Position numbers and translations under genes: made by a program
Notes under the pieces: model-generated
The model's database searches: none
The model's input: the letters and a program-made list of their open reading frames with translations, nothing else
What the model was told of the DNA's origin: nothing
Shown here: positions 1 through 8,436 of the stretch, piece by piece
Layout of the letters: every line of letters starts with the position of its first letter
Position numbering within the stretch: position 1 is the stretch's first letter
Assembly: GCF_014199615.1 (NCBI RefSeq)
Contig: NZ_JACHOB010000004.1
Coordinates: 1-64,000 of the forward strand
Origin: Parvularcula dongshanensis
GTDB lineage: Bacteria > Pseudomonadota > Alphaproteobacteria > Caulobacterales > Parvularculaceae
Direction: 5' to 3'
Length of the DNA stretch: 64,000 bases

Positions 1-65
1 GCCCCGATGATCGCCGTCGTCAAACCACACCCCGCCCCGTCATACATCACGCCCTCCCAACCCCC

Positions 66-1151
66 TCACGCCGACGGCGTGCGTAACCGCGCTGCGAGGG
101 CTCGCTTATGGCTACGCCGGGTGCGCATCCTCGTCATGAACCCTGTCCAGACCACCACGATGGCGAAGGTCAGGCTAGCATAGCAGTGATACAGCCAATG
201 AAGGCCAGCCCCTGCAATTGCGGTTCCGCGGGACTGCCGCCGCAGGACGCGGAGGAAGCGCCGGTTGGAAACGAGGTAGGCGAGCAACGCGCCGGCGGAC
301 AGCGCGACGAAGGCGAGCCAGATCGCGCTCTCGCCGACGAGCGCGGTGCCCATAGCGACGAGCGCGAACAGCCAGACGAGGTGGGCGAGGACGCTCTTGG
401 TCTGCTCGGCGCCGCCGGTGTTGAGCGTCGGCGCGATCCGGCCCTCGGCGACGAGTTGCGACCAGGGCACCGCGCGCTGAAGCAGGTCCGTTCGCCAGAG
501 CTGCACGAGGGTCCAGTCCTTCATGTGGTCTCCGCGCGCGTCGGGAACGAGTAGCAGTCGGCCCCCTCGCGCCTTCAGGCGGAGCCCAAGCTCCACGTCC
601 TCGATGCAGGGACGGCCGTAGCCCTCGTCGAACCCGCCGACCGCGAGGAACGCGGCCCGATCGACGGCGCCGAGGCCCGACCAGAAGGTCTGGGCCTCCG
701 CGACCCCGCTCGGGGCCGCCGTGACGTGGGTGTGGTGGTGGCGCAGGTTCGCGTAGCGGCCCGCGACGTTCCGCACGACCGCGCTGACGCGGTCACCGTA
801 CGCGCCGAAGGCTGCCGAGACGTTCTCGTCGCTGCTGACGAGACGCGAGAGGCGGCCAAGCGCGTCCGGCGCAACCGCGACGTCGGCGTCGACGAAGAGG
901 ACGGTAGGGCATCGCGCCGCTTGCGCGCCTCGGTTGCGGCCATAGGCGGGGCCGCGCCGCGCGACGGTACCGGCGATGACGCGGGCCCCGTGGGCGCGCG
1001 CGATCTCGGGCGTCTGGTCGGTGGAACCGTCGTCGTAGACGATTACCTCGTCGGGCGCCGGCCGCGCCGCGTTGATCGCTTCGAGGCAGGCTTGCAGGGT
1101 GGACGCCGCCTGATAGGCGGGGATGACCACGCTAAACGCGTCGCGGCGCAT
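66..1151 (-). CDS. Family 2 glycosyltransferase with C-terminal membrane segments
   Basis: 361 aa. Residues 7-14 and 36-46 carry the GT-A nucleotide-sugar fold signatures (VVIPAYQ, DDGSTDQTPE). DAD at 88-90 is the DXD-type metal and nucleotide site. GGFDE at 172-176 and EDVELGLR at 184-191 match the acceptor/catalytic region of GT2 enzymes. Two hydrophobic stretches (about 256-294 and 315-337) and a basic tail anchor it in the inner membrane. Such proteins transfer sugars to lipid carriers or polysaccharides; donor and acceptor cannot be read from the sequence. It is divergent from the membrane protein starting at 1257 (105 bp between starts), which may work in the same envelope glycan pathway. 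The 65 bp beyond its stop hold nothing recognisable. Confidence 0.88.
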   Translation of the reverse strand: MRRDAFSVVIPAYQAASTLQACLEAINAARPAPDEVIVYDDGSTDQTPEIARAHGARVIAGTVARRGPAYGRNRGAQAARCPTVLFVDADVAVAPDALGRLSRLVSSDENVSAAFGAYGDRVSAVVRNVAGRYANLRHHHTHVTAAPSGVAEAQTFWSGLGAVDRAAFLAVGGFDEGYGRPCIEDVELGLRLKARGGRLLLVPDARGDHMKDWTLVQLWRTDLLQRAVPWSQLVAEGRIAPTLNTGGAEQTKSVLAHLVWLFALVAMGTALVGESAIWLAFVALSAGALLAYLVSNRRFLRVLRRQSRGTAIAGAGLHWLYHCYASLTFAIVVVWTGFMTRMRTRRSHKRALAARLRTPSA

Positions 1152-1256
1152 CGAAACTTCCCTCTGGCAACTCGATCATCGTTAAAGAAAAGTTGCCCTT
1201 GCACAATGTGTGCGGTGCGCAAAGCACTGGGCGCTGACGCCCTCGTGAGAGATACG

Positions 1257-2807
1257 ATGAACCTGCGGAAACCGGCTCCAGAGATCGATTGGCTGAGGGG
1301 CGCGATGCCCTCAATGCTGGTAACGGCTGCGATGTTCCTCCTCTTCGCGGCCGTCTTCCTGGACGGGTTCGGGCCACGCGACGCGGAGCGCTATGCACAG
1401 TTCGCCGCGGATTGGGCCGCGAACGGTCCCAGCCTGGGACAGGATCACTGGCAGCTGCGCACGCCGCTGATCGCGAGCCTCGCCCTCGGCTTCCGCCTCT
1501 TGGGTCCGTCCGAACTCACCGCCTCCCTCGTCTGCGCGGTCTGGGTCGCGCTGCTCGTCGGCATCACCTTCGTCGGGGCGAGACGTCTCCTCGGCGCGGA
1601 GGCAGGCACCCTTGCCGCCCTGTTCACGGCCGGGTCGGCCTTTAGCGCCGCGGAGGCCTTCGAGGTCCGGGTCAACACTCCGGAAACGGTGTTCGCCGCC
1701 GCTGCGTGCTGGTGCATGATCGCGGGGCTGAGGTCCGGGCGCCTGACCGCGCTCTTCGCGGCGGGTGCGCTCGCAGGCGGCGCTTGGCTCTGCCGGGAGA
1801 CCGCCGTCTTCCTTCCCATCCTCTTCGGCTTGTCGAGCCTTGTCGCCTTCAGGCTCCGGCTCGCCCCCCTCCTCGCCTCCAGCGCCGGCTTCCTCGCCGT
1901 GCTGGGAGCGGAGCTGGCGACCTACTGGGCGCTGACGGGCAATCCCTTCTACAGGGTGATGATCGGCGCGGGCCACGAAGCGCGCAATGCGGGGCACGTT
2001 CCCGAAGCCCCCGTCAGCGTGGTGAGCGCGGTCACCGCCGACCTGACCGAGTCGCCGCTCGCCGTGCTGCTGGCGACGCCGAACGTCACGCCGTTCCTGC
2101 TCGGCGGGCTCCTGCTTCTCGTCGCGGCCCTCCTCGCCGGCCGCGGGCGGCCCTTCACGACCGCCGAGCGTTGGGCTGCGGTGGTGTTCGGCGGCGGCGC
2201 TGTGCTGTCCTTCGTGATCTCCGGCTACGTGCTGCGCCTCGAGTCCCCCCTCTACTCGCCCATCCTGCCCTATGCCTGCGGCGTCGCGGCGGGCTGGTCG
2301 CTCTGGCGGTTGCGGGGGGCGATCGGCAGGATCGGCGTCGTCGCAGGCGCTGCGTCGTGGATCGTCGCGAACGCCGCCGCAGCGGACTTCCGCGACTATA
2401 GCGAGTACGCGGACGCCCGCTGGCTGGCGCGGACCTTCACGGATGGCCGCGCCCTCTACACCGATCCGATCACCGCCCACCGCATAAGGGTCATGCAGGC
2501 GCTCGACGGCACGTCGCCCGCCCGTCTGACCTACGGCGCCGCGCCCTGCGCCGGGGACGAAGCCGCCGTGACGCGCGCCAAGGGCTTCAGGGGCGGGCTC
2601 GTCCCGGCGCGGGATTGGCAGCTCGTGCAGGAGGTCGAAACGCGCCGCCCCTCCCCGACGCGTGCGCTCCTTCGGGCCGTGCCGGGGGTCGAGAAGGTGC
2701 CGAGCCTGAACGAGCGGCTCGCCGCGTCAGAGCCCCTGCGCCTCTACGTCGTCGGCCCGTCGGCGGCTGAGTGCCCCGCCCGAACCGACGGTGCCGAGGA
2801 CGGCTGA
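1257..2807 (+). CDS. Polytopic membrane protein, GT39/PMT-like glycosyltransferase candidate
   Basis: 516 aa from the ATG at 1257; an in-frame ATG at 1206 would add 17 residues. The frame stays open further upstream, but that part lies antisense to the neighbouring glycosyltransferase and is not used. About ten hydrophobic segments are visible, followed by a soluble C-terminal part of about 120 residues. The first periplasmic loop has an acidic, aromatic pattern (PRDAERY, then DHWQLRTP) as in lipid-linked-sugar glycosyltransferases of the PMT/ArnT type, which take a sugar from a polyprenyl phosphate. Specificity is unknown. It ends 8 bp from the convergent lipoprotein gene. Confidence 0.7.
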   Translation: MNLRKPAPEIDWLRGAMPSMLVTAAMFLLFAAVFLDGFGPRDAERYAQFAADWAANGPSLGQDHWQLRTPLIASLALGFRLLGPSELTASLVCAVWVALLVGITFVGARRLLGAEAGTLAALFTAGSAFSAAEAFEVRVNTPETVFAAAACWCMIAGLRSGRLTALFAAGALAGGAWLCRETAVFLPILFGLSSLVAFRLRLAPLLASSAGFLAVLGAELATYWALTGNPFYRVMIGAGHEARNAGHVPEAPVSVVSAVTADLTESPLAVLLATPNVTPFLLGGLLLLVAALLAGRGRPFTTAERWAAVVFGGGAVLSFVISGYVLRLESPLYSPILPYACGVAAGWSLWRLRGAIGRIGVVAGAASWIVANAAAADFRDYSEYADARWLARTFTDGRALYTDPITAHRIRVMQALDGTSPARLTYGAAPCAGDEAAVTRAKGFRGGLVPARDWQLVQEVETRRPSPTRALLRAVPGVEKVPSLNERLAASEPLRLYVVGPSAAECPARTDGAEDG

Positions 2808-2815
2808 CGTCTCCC

Positions 2816-3652
2816 TCAACCCGGCAGGGCGAAGGCGACGGTCGAGGCCTGCGCCAGCACCCGCCCGATGGGGGTCGGCTCGTCGACCGGCACCGGCCCT
2901 TCCGGCCACATCGCGATCAGCGCGTCGAGCGCCTCGATCAGCTCCGGCGAGGCCTGAGCCAGGCTCCTGGCGCGCTCGCGCGCGACGACGGCGAACCCGT
3001 AGGCGTCCTGATACTCGCCGGGGTCGGACACGACGCCGTCCGTGATGGCCACCTGATACTCCTCGGCGAGGGTCTCCATGAGGAAGCGGATGATCTCTGT
3101 CGGCTCGCCGCCCGCCTTGCCCGCCACCATGGCGAGGTTCTCCTCTGCCGCCGCGAGCTCGGCTTCCACCTCGGCAGCCGGACGGCCCGCCTCGAGCGAG
3201 GCGGAGACCTCCTCGAAGAGCGCAGGTTCGAACCCCAGCGCGTCGAGGCCCGCCCGCTCGGCGGCGTGCGTCTCCGAGATCGGGTGGAGCAGGTGGCGTG
3301 CCGCCATCTGAGGCTCGTCGGCACGGTAAAGGGCCAGGCCGGCCGCGACGTGGCCGCTCATGAAGGCAAGGCGGTCTGGCAGCGGCAGGGCGCCGATCTC
3401 GTGACCCGCACCGCCCCCTTCGCCTTCACCCTCGCCTTCTCCTTCGCCCATGCCGGCGAAGGCCGTAGCGGGAGCGGGGTCGGACCCGTCGGTCGCCGCA
3501 GCGGCCCCGACGTCGTGACCATCGTGCGAGGCCGCCTGCTCGGTCGACGCCGGCGGTGCCGTATCCGGCGCCTGACCGCAGGCCGCGAGGCCCGTTCCCA
3601 GAAGGGCCGTCCCGAGACCGAGCGTCGTCCAGCGCTTCGTCGTCTTCGTCAT
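2816..3652 (-). CDS. His-rich lipoprotein of unknown function beside iron-uptake genes
   Basis: 278 aa from the ATG at 3652, chosen because it opens a clean lipoprotein signal (basic n-region, hydrophobic core, lipobox LAAC with Cys25). After the Cys come a low-complexity linker with HDGHD (43-47) and a Gly-Glu alternation at 69-79, then a helical domain with scattered His (MSGHVAAGLALY, HLLHP, ETHAAE). No family is recognised. The His-rich linker, the helical body and the divergent PiuC gene suggest periplasmic metal binding or iron handling, but that is inference. The acidic Gly-Glu run is encoded by a simple repeat and may vary in length between strains. Confidence 0.7.
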   Translation of the reverse strand: MTKTTKRWTTLGLGTALLGTGLAACGQAPDTAPPASTEQAASHDGHDVGAAAATDGSDPAPATAFAGMGEGEGEGEGEGGGAGHEIGALPLPDRLAFMSGHVAAGLALYRADEPQMAARHLLHPISETHAAERAGLDALGFEPALFEEVSASLEAGRPAAEVEAELAAAEENLAMVAGKAGGEPTEIIRFLMETLAEEYQVAITDGVVSDPGEYQDAYGFAVVARERARSLAQASPELIEALDALIAMWPEGPVPVDEPTPIGRVLAQASTVAFALPG

Positions 3653-3665
3653 TTTCTTGCCTGCT

Positions 3666-3684
3666 TGTCCGCGTTGGGCGGACA
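3666..3684. promoter_or_regulatory. Inverted repeat between divergent lipoprotein and piuC
   Basis: TGTCCGC, a 5-bp spacer, then GCGGACA: a perfect 7-bp dyad 14 bp upstream of the lipoprotein start and 46 bp upstream of piuC. It is well placed to be an operator shared by both genes. It does not resemble a Fur or Irr box, so the regulator is unknown. Confidence 0.35.
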
Positions 3685-3730
3685 CTAGTAGGGTCACCCT
3701 CGATTGCAAACAGTTCTCAGTCGCGAAGCC

Positions 3731-4408
3731 ATGATCCTTACCGTCGCAGACGTGCTCGAAGCCGATGCCCTCGCCGCGTTCAGGCGCGATGCCGAGCGGC
3801 TGTCATGGCGCGACGGCCGCGAGACCGCGGGCAAGGAAGCGCGCGCGGTGAAGAGAAACGAGCAGGCGGACCTCTCTACGCCCGAGGGCCGGCGGGTCAG
3901 AGACGCGCTTCTCGCTGCGGTATCGTCTCACCCGGTCGTCGCGGCGGCGGCGCGCCCGCGACGTTTCGCCCGCCTTCTCCTGAGCCGTACCGGGGTCGGC
4001 GGCGGCTACGGCGCTCATGTCGACAATGCGCTGATGGGTCGCGGCGAAGCCCGGATCCGCACGGACCTCTCCTTCACCCTCTTCCTGTCTCCGCCGGACG
4101 CCTATGACGGCGGCGAGCTGACCGTGTACGGTACGGACGGCACTCAGAGCTTCAAGCCCGGCGCGGGCGACCTCGTCCTCTATCCTTCTACTGAGCTTCA
4201 CGAGGTCGCCCCTGTGACCCGCGGCGTCCGCATGGTCTGCGCCGGGTGGATCGAGAGCCTCGTGCCGGACGGCGCTCAGCGGGCGATCCTGTTCGACCTC
4301 ACCAACCTTCGGGCTTCCATGGCGACCTCGCTGCCCCAGGGGGCGGGCGAACGCCTCGTCCTCGACAAGGCGATCGCGAACCTCCTGCGGATGTGGGTGC
4401 GGACCTGA
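3731..4408 (+). CDS. piuC: PKHD-type Fe(II)/2-oxoglutarate dioxygenase, PiuC/YbiX family
   Basis: 225 aa, the same length as E. coli YbiX, when started at the ATG at 3731. Family members are Fe(II)- and 2-oxoglutarate-dependent hydroxylases found beside TonB siderophore receptors or iron transporters; their substrate is unsettled. The iron triad is visible as His96 and Asp98 (GAHVDN) with distal His157 (STELHEV), followed by arginines at 164/167 that would bind 2-oxoglutarate. An upstream ATG at 3704 is in frame but overlaps nothing conserved. It is convergent with the ferric-binding protein gene (3 bp between stops), so the whole block reads as an iron island. Confidence 0.92.
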   Translation: MILTVADVLEADALAAFRRDAERLSWRDGRETAGKEARAVKRNEQADLSTPEGRRVRDALLAAVSSHPVVAAAARPRRFARLLLSRTGVGGGYGAHVDNALMGRGEARIRTDLSFTLFLSPPDAYDGGELTVYGTDGTQSFKPGAGDLVLYPSTELHEVAPVTRGVRMVCAGWIESLVPDGAQRAILFDLTNLRASMATSLPQGAGERLVLDKAIANLLRMWVRT

Positions 4409-4411
4409 ACC

Positions 4412-5461
4412 CTACCGCCAGCCGGCTCGGTCGAAGATCCGGACGGCCTCCGCCTGGTTCTCGCCGAGCGCGGTGACGTTGATCTCGTCCGCCTTGAAGG
4501 TGCCGAGCGACTCGACGGCGGAGGACGCCTCGACGCCCTTGGCCGCCGGGTACTCGTTGTTGCCGTTCGCGAAGTAGCCCTGCGCGCGGTTCTCGGTCAG
4601 GTACTCGATGAAGCGGATCGCGTTCTCGCGGTGCGGCGCGTACTTCAGGACGCCCGCGCCGCTGATGTTGACGTGCGTGCCGCGGTCGTCCTGGTTCGGG
4701 AAGACGACGCCGATGCTGTCGAAGACTTCCTTCGCCCGCGGATCGTCCGAGGCCGCGAAGCGGGCGAGGTAGTAGGTGTTCACGATCGAGATCCGGCACT
4801 CCCCCGAGGCGACCGAGGTGATCTGCGTCGTATCGTTCCCCTGCGGTCGGCGGGCGAGGTTCGCGACCACCCCCTTCGCCCAGTCTTCCGCCGCCGCTGC
4901 CCCGTCGTTCTCGACGATCGAAGCGAGCAGCGAGATGTTGTAGATGTTGGACGAAGACCTGACGCAGACTTCGCCGCGGTGAATGGGATCTGCTAGGTCT
5001 TCGTAGGTCGAAAGGCTCTCGGGCAGGCCCTTCGACTTGTCGTAGATGATGATCCGCGCCCGGGTCGAAAGGCCGAACCAGCGTCCCTCGGGATCGCGGA
5101 GGTGGTCGGGAAGCCGTTCGTCGAGGAGGTCCGATTGGATCGGCGCCAAGATGCCCGCCTCCTCCGCACGCCAGAGGCGCCCGGCGTCCACCGTGATCAG
5201 CACGTCGCCGGGACTGAACTCGCCTTCGGCCCGGACCCGCTCGATCAGCACGTCGGCCTCCGCTTCAAGGAGGTTCACCTCTATCCCGGTGGCCGCGGTG
5301 AACTCGTCGTAGAGGGCGAGGTCGGTGTCGTAGTGCCGCGCGGAGTAGACGTTGACCTCGCCCTGGGCAGCGGCTGGCCCCGTGAAAAGGGTCGCCGAGG
5401 CGGCGAGGAGGCTTCCGAGTAGGATCCTGGGTCTTTGCGGAAGGAGCGTTGGGTTCGGCAT
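4412..5461 (-). CDS. fbpA: Periplasmic Fe(III)-binding protein of an ABC importer (FbpA/FutA type)
   Basis: 349 aa with a signal peptide of about 32 residues ending in AAAQ. The mature protein opens with VNVYSARHYDTD, and the paired tyrosines at 230-231 (NTYYLARF) are the iron ligands typical of FutA/FbpA proteins. This protein captures ferric iron in the periplasm and hands it to the permease encoded at 6774-8420. The start at 5461 gives the clean signal peptide; upstream in-frame sequence overlaps the fbpC end. It is the second gene after fbpC on the same strand, 76 bp downstream, so it may have its own promoter in that gap. Confidence 0.94.
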   Translation of the reverse strand: MPNPTLLPQRPRILLGSLLAASATLFTGPAAAQGEVNVYSARHYDTDLALYDEFTAATGIEVNLLEAEADVLIERVRAEGEFSPGDVLITVDAGRLWRAEEAGILAPIQSDLLDERLPDHLRDPEGRWFGLSTRARIIIYDKSKGLPESLSTYEDLADPIHRGEVCVRSSSNIYNISLLASIVENDGAAAAEDWAKGVVANLARRPQGNDTTQITSVASGECRISIVNTYYLARFAASDDPRAKEVFDSIGVVFPNQDDRGTHVNISGAGVLKYAPHRENAIRFIEYLTENRAQGYFANGNNEYPAAKGVEASSAVESLGTFKADEINVTALGENQAEAVRIFDRAGWR

Positions 5462-5537
5462 GACAGGCGTCCATTCTTGTTCTTGCGACGCGATATCATC
5501 TAGGATGTCGGGAACGCAAATGCGCGCTTCGTAACCC

Positions 5538-6683
5538 TCAGCCCCTGCTGCGCAGCGGCCCGACCTTGGGCGTGGCGCCGACCCAGCCGGTCGCACCCGG
5601 CGAGCTGGCTTCGCTCGGCCCTGATGGCGGCGGGCTCGGCGTCTCCGCGGCCGGAACGCCGAAGGCGCGGCCCGCGCCGAGCTTGGGACGAATGCTGACC
5701 CGCTCGTCCAAGGTCGCCGCCTCGCTGCGCGGCGCTTCGACCGCCAGCGCCTCTCCGGTTTCGGCTCGAACCGTGATCCGGAGGCAACGCCCGAGGACGC
5801 GCACATCCTCGATACGGGCCGGCGCTACTGGGTTCGGCTCGAGCAGCAGGGCCTCCGGCCGGACGAGGACATCCAGGACGGCCTCTTCCGGCAGGGCCAT
5901 CATGCCCGCCGTCGGCCAAACGCCGAAGGGCGTGACGAGGCTGTCTCCCGCGCGGCGGGCGCGGACGAGCTGGCCGTCGCCGAACAGAGTGCCGACCGCC
6001 GCGGTCGCCGGGGCGTCGTATAGGGTGGCCGGCGTGTCGGCCTGAACGATGCGGCCCGCCTCCATCACGGCGATCTTGTCGCCGATCGCCATCGCCTCGT
6101 CGGGGTCGTGGGTGACGAGGATCGAGATCGCGCCCCGGGCCCGCAGCGCCGATCGCATCTCCTCGCGCAGCGCATGCCGCCGGACGACATCGACGCTGGC
6201 GAAGGGCTCGTCGAGGAGGACGACGCTCGGCGAGGGGGCGAGCGCCCGTGCGAGCGCGACCCGCTGCTGCTGTCCGCCGGACAGGTCGTTCGGATAGGCG
6301 TCCGCCTTCTCGCGCAGCCCGATCTGGTCGAGCAGCGCTTCGATTCGCGCGCGGTTCCGCCGCACCCCGCCGACGAGGCCGAAGCCGACATTTCCCGCGA
6401 CGCTGAGATGCGGAAAGAGCGCGCCTTCCTGAAAGACGAGCCCAACGGGCCGCTTCTCGGGCGGCGGGTTGCGTCCAGGCCCGGCAAGGACCTTCCCGTC
6501 GAGGCGGAGCTCGCCCGCCTGGACGGGAAGAAGCCCGGCGATCAGGCGAAGCAGGGTCGTCTTGCCGCAACCCGACGCCCCGAGCAGGCAGGTGATCTCA
6601 CCGGGGGCGGCGCCGAGGCTCAAAGAGCGCAGGACCGTGCCTTCACCGTAGCTATGGCTCAGATCGGCGATCTCCAGGCTCAT
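5538..6683 (-). CDS. fbpC: ABC transporter ATP-binding subunit for Fe(III) uptake
   Basis: 381 aa. Walker A is GASGCGKT (35-42), the Q-loop lies near 85, the ABC signature LSGGQQQR is at 134-141, and Walker B VVLLDEP is at 154-160, followed by the H-loop in LVTHDPDEA. The C-terminal part of about 150 residues fits the regulatory (TOBE-like) domain of the FbpC/PotA group. It powers import through the divergently encoded permease FbpB and receives iron from FbpA. The start at 6683 (MSLEIADLSHSYG) is fixed by the domain boundary. In-frame sequence further upstream lies antisense to fbpB and is ignored. Confidence 0.95.
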   Translation of the reverse strand: MSLEIADLSHSYGEGTVLRSLSLGAAPGEITCLLGASGCGKTTLLRLIAGLLPVQAGELRLDGKVLAGPGRNPPPEKRPVGLVFQEGALFPHLSVAGNVGFGLVGGVRRNRARIEALLDQIGLREKADAYPNDLSGGQQQRVALARALAPSPSVVLLDEPFASVDVVRRHALREEMRSALRARGAISILVTHDPDEAMAIGDKIAVMEAGRIVQADTPATLYDAPATAAVGTLFGDGQLVRARRAGDSLVTPFGVWPTAGMMALPEEAVLDVLVRPEALLLEPNPVAPARIEDVRVLGRCLRITVRAETGEALAVEAPRSEAATLDERVSIRPKLGAGRAFGVPAAETPSPPPSGPSEASSPGATGWVGATPKVGPLRSRG

Positions 6684-6773
6684 TCGGACCTTTCGGCTGT
6701 CCCGGCGCAGCATGCGCCCGGACGGTGGCTCGCCCTTCTGGGCGACGTCCCCATACCGTGTTAGCGCTGGCAC

Positions 6774-8420
6774 ATGCAAAGCATTCTCAGATCGTCCGGT
6801 CTCCGCCCCCCGCCATGGGGGATGTTTGCGGTCGTGGCGGTCGCGCTCCTCGCAGGTCTTCCGCTCATCGCCGTCCTGTGGGGAAGCGTCGCCCGGCCCG
6901 GCGACCTCGTCTCGCTGATCGTCACGACCCTGCCCCCCTACCTCGCCAACACCCTGGGCCTCGCGCTCATCGTCGGCGCGCTCACGACCTTGATCGGCGT
7001 CGGCACCGCCTGGCTCGTCACCGCGACCGAGTTTCGCGGCCGAAGAACGCTGTCCTGGCTCCTCGTGCTGCCGCTCGCGGCGCCGGCTTACCTCGTCGCC
7101 TATGTGTATACGGACCTTCTGGCCTATGCCGGTCCGGTGCAGGGCGCGCTTCGGGCGGTCTTCGGCCCCGCCGGCTCGGACTGGGTCCCGCCTGTCCGGA
7201 GCCTGCCGGGCGCGGGCTTGATGCTGGCGCTCGTCCTCTACCCGTACGTCTACCTTCTCTCCCGAGCGGCCTTCGCGGCGCAAAGCCGAAGCCAGCTCCT
7301 CGCCGCGAGGAGCCTCGGCGCGCGCCCGATGACGGCTTTCCGCCGCGTGGTGCTGCCCGCGGCGCGTCCGGCCATCGCCGGCGGCCTCGCCCTCGTTCTG
7401 ATGGAGACGCTCGCCGACTTCGGCGTTGCGGACTACTTCGCCATCCCGACCTTCAGCACCGGTATCTTCAGGACGTGGCTCGCGCTCGGCGACCGTCAGA
7501 CGGCGCTGCAGCTCGCGGGCGTCCTCCTCCTCTTCGTCTTCCTGCTGGTCGCGGTCGAGGCGTCGAGCCGCCGAGGCCTCGTCGCCAGCGGCGACCGCCT
7601 GTCGGAGGGCGTGCCCCCGTTTTCGTTGTCGCGGGGCCAAGGCGTGCTCGCCGTCCTCGCCTGCAGCCTGCCCATCGTGCTGGGCTTCGCCGTCCCCGTC
7701 GGCGTCCTGACCGTCTTGGCGATCGGGGGGGGCGACGACATGTCGGCCGAGGCGTTGCGCGGCTACGCGAAGAACAGCGTCGGGGTCGCGCTCCTGACGG
7801 CGGGGATAGCGACGCTGCTCGCCTTGCTCTTGGGCTACGCGCGGCGGCGGGCGCCCCGTCGCGGGGTCGTCGGCGGCGCCGTCCGGGGCGGCCTGCGGCT
7901 CGCGACGCTCGGCTACGCGCTTCCGGGGACGCTGCTCGCCGTCGGGCTCCTCGCGCCGCTCGGGGGCTTCGACCGCTGGCTGACGCGCCTCTCGCGCGAG
8001 GTGACGGGCATCGATCACGGCCTCTTGCTGACCGGTTCGGTCGCGCTTCTGACCTACGCGCTGACGGTCCGCTTCCTGACGGTGTCGTTCAACGCGGTCG
8101 GCGGCGGCCTCGACAAGATTCCGCCCTCGCTCGACGAAGCTGCGCGGTCCCTGGGGGCCGGACCGCAGGTCGTCGTCCGGCGCGTTCACGTCCCTCTCCT
8201 CGCGTCGAGCCTTCTGGCGAGCGCGAGCCTCGTCTTCGTCGACGTCATGCGAGAGCTGCCGGCGACCTTGATGCTGCGGCCCTTCGACTTCGAGACGCTG
8301 GCGACGCGGGTCTACCGCCTTGCCAGCGACGAGCGGCTCGCCGAGGCGTCGACGGCCGCCCTTCTCATCATCCTGGTCGGCATCCCGCCCGTCATGCTCT
8401 TGAACCGGGTTCGCCGTTGA
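6774..8420 (+). CDS. fbpB: Fe(III) ABC transporter permease, two fused membrane halves
   Basis: 548 aa with about twelve transmembrane segments and two EAA-type loops that dock the ATPase (ARSLGARPMTAFRRVVLPA around 180-200 and ARSLGAGPQVVVRRVHVP near 455-475). The tandem layout is that of FbpB/SfuB ferric permeases. It lies divergent from fbpC with 90 bp between starts, so the importer is split over two transcription units that share one control region. No convincing Fur box is visible in that gap. It ends 16 bp before the convergent oxidoreductase gene. Confidence 0.94.
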   Translation: MQSILRSSGLRPPPWGMFAVVAVALLAGLPLIAVLWGSVARPGDLVSLIVTTLPPYLANTLGLALIVGALTTLIGVGTAWLVTATEFRGRRTLSWLLVLPLAAPAYLVAYVYTDLLAYAGPVQGALRAVFGPAGSDWVPPVRSLPGAGLMLALVLYPYVYLLSRAAFAAQSRSQLLAARSLGARPMTAFRRVVLPAARPAIAGGLALVLMETLADFGVADYFAIPTFSTGIFRTWLALGDRQTALQLAGVLLLFVFLLVAVEASSRRGLVASGDRLSEGVPPFSLSRGQGVLAVLACSLPIVLGFAVPVGVLTVLAIGGGDDMSAEALRGYAKNSVGVALLTAGIATLLALLLGYARRRAPRRGVVGGAVRGGLRLATLGYALPGTLLAVGLLAPLGGFDRWLTRLSREVTGIDHGLLLTGSVALLTYALTVRFLTVSFNAVGGGLDKIPPSLDEAARSLGAGPQVVVRRVHVPLLASSLLASASLVFVDVMRELPATLMLRPFDFETLATRVYRLASDERLAEASTAALLIILVGIPPVMLLNRVRR

Positions 8421-8436
8421 CGCGTCGGCGGGGGCG

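Noticed and set aside
726-1256. Upstream extension of the membrane protein gene at 1257
   Set aside because: It lies antisense to the glycosyltransferase gene, has no family similarity and is typical of open frames in very GC-rich DNA.
1311-2480. Long minus-strand open frame (about 390 codons) opposite the membrane protein
   Set aside because: The translation is Arg/Glu/Gly-rich low-complexity sequence without domains; the plus-strand product has normal transmembrane segments.
3472-3520. Gly-Glu run in the lipoprotein as a sign of a frameshift
   Set aside because: The reading frame continues with sensible helical sequence on both sides, so it is a simple repeat in a linker.
5462-5537. Possible Fur or Irr box before fbpA
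   Set aside because: The gap has AT-richer bits (GATATCATC and CGCAAATGCG-like) but no match to known iron-box consensus that I can defend.
5500-6570. Open frame overlapping fbpC in another frame
   Set aside because: An Arg- and Pro-rich shadow translation; fbpC has all ABC motifs.
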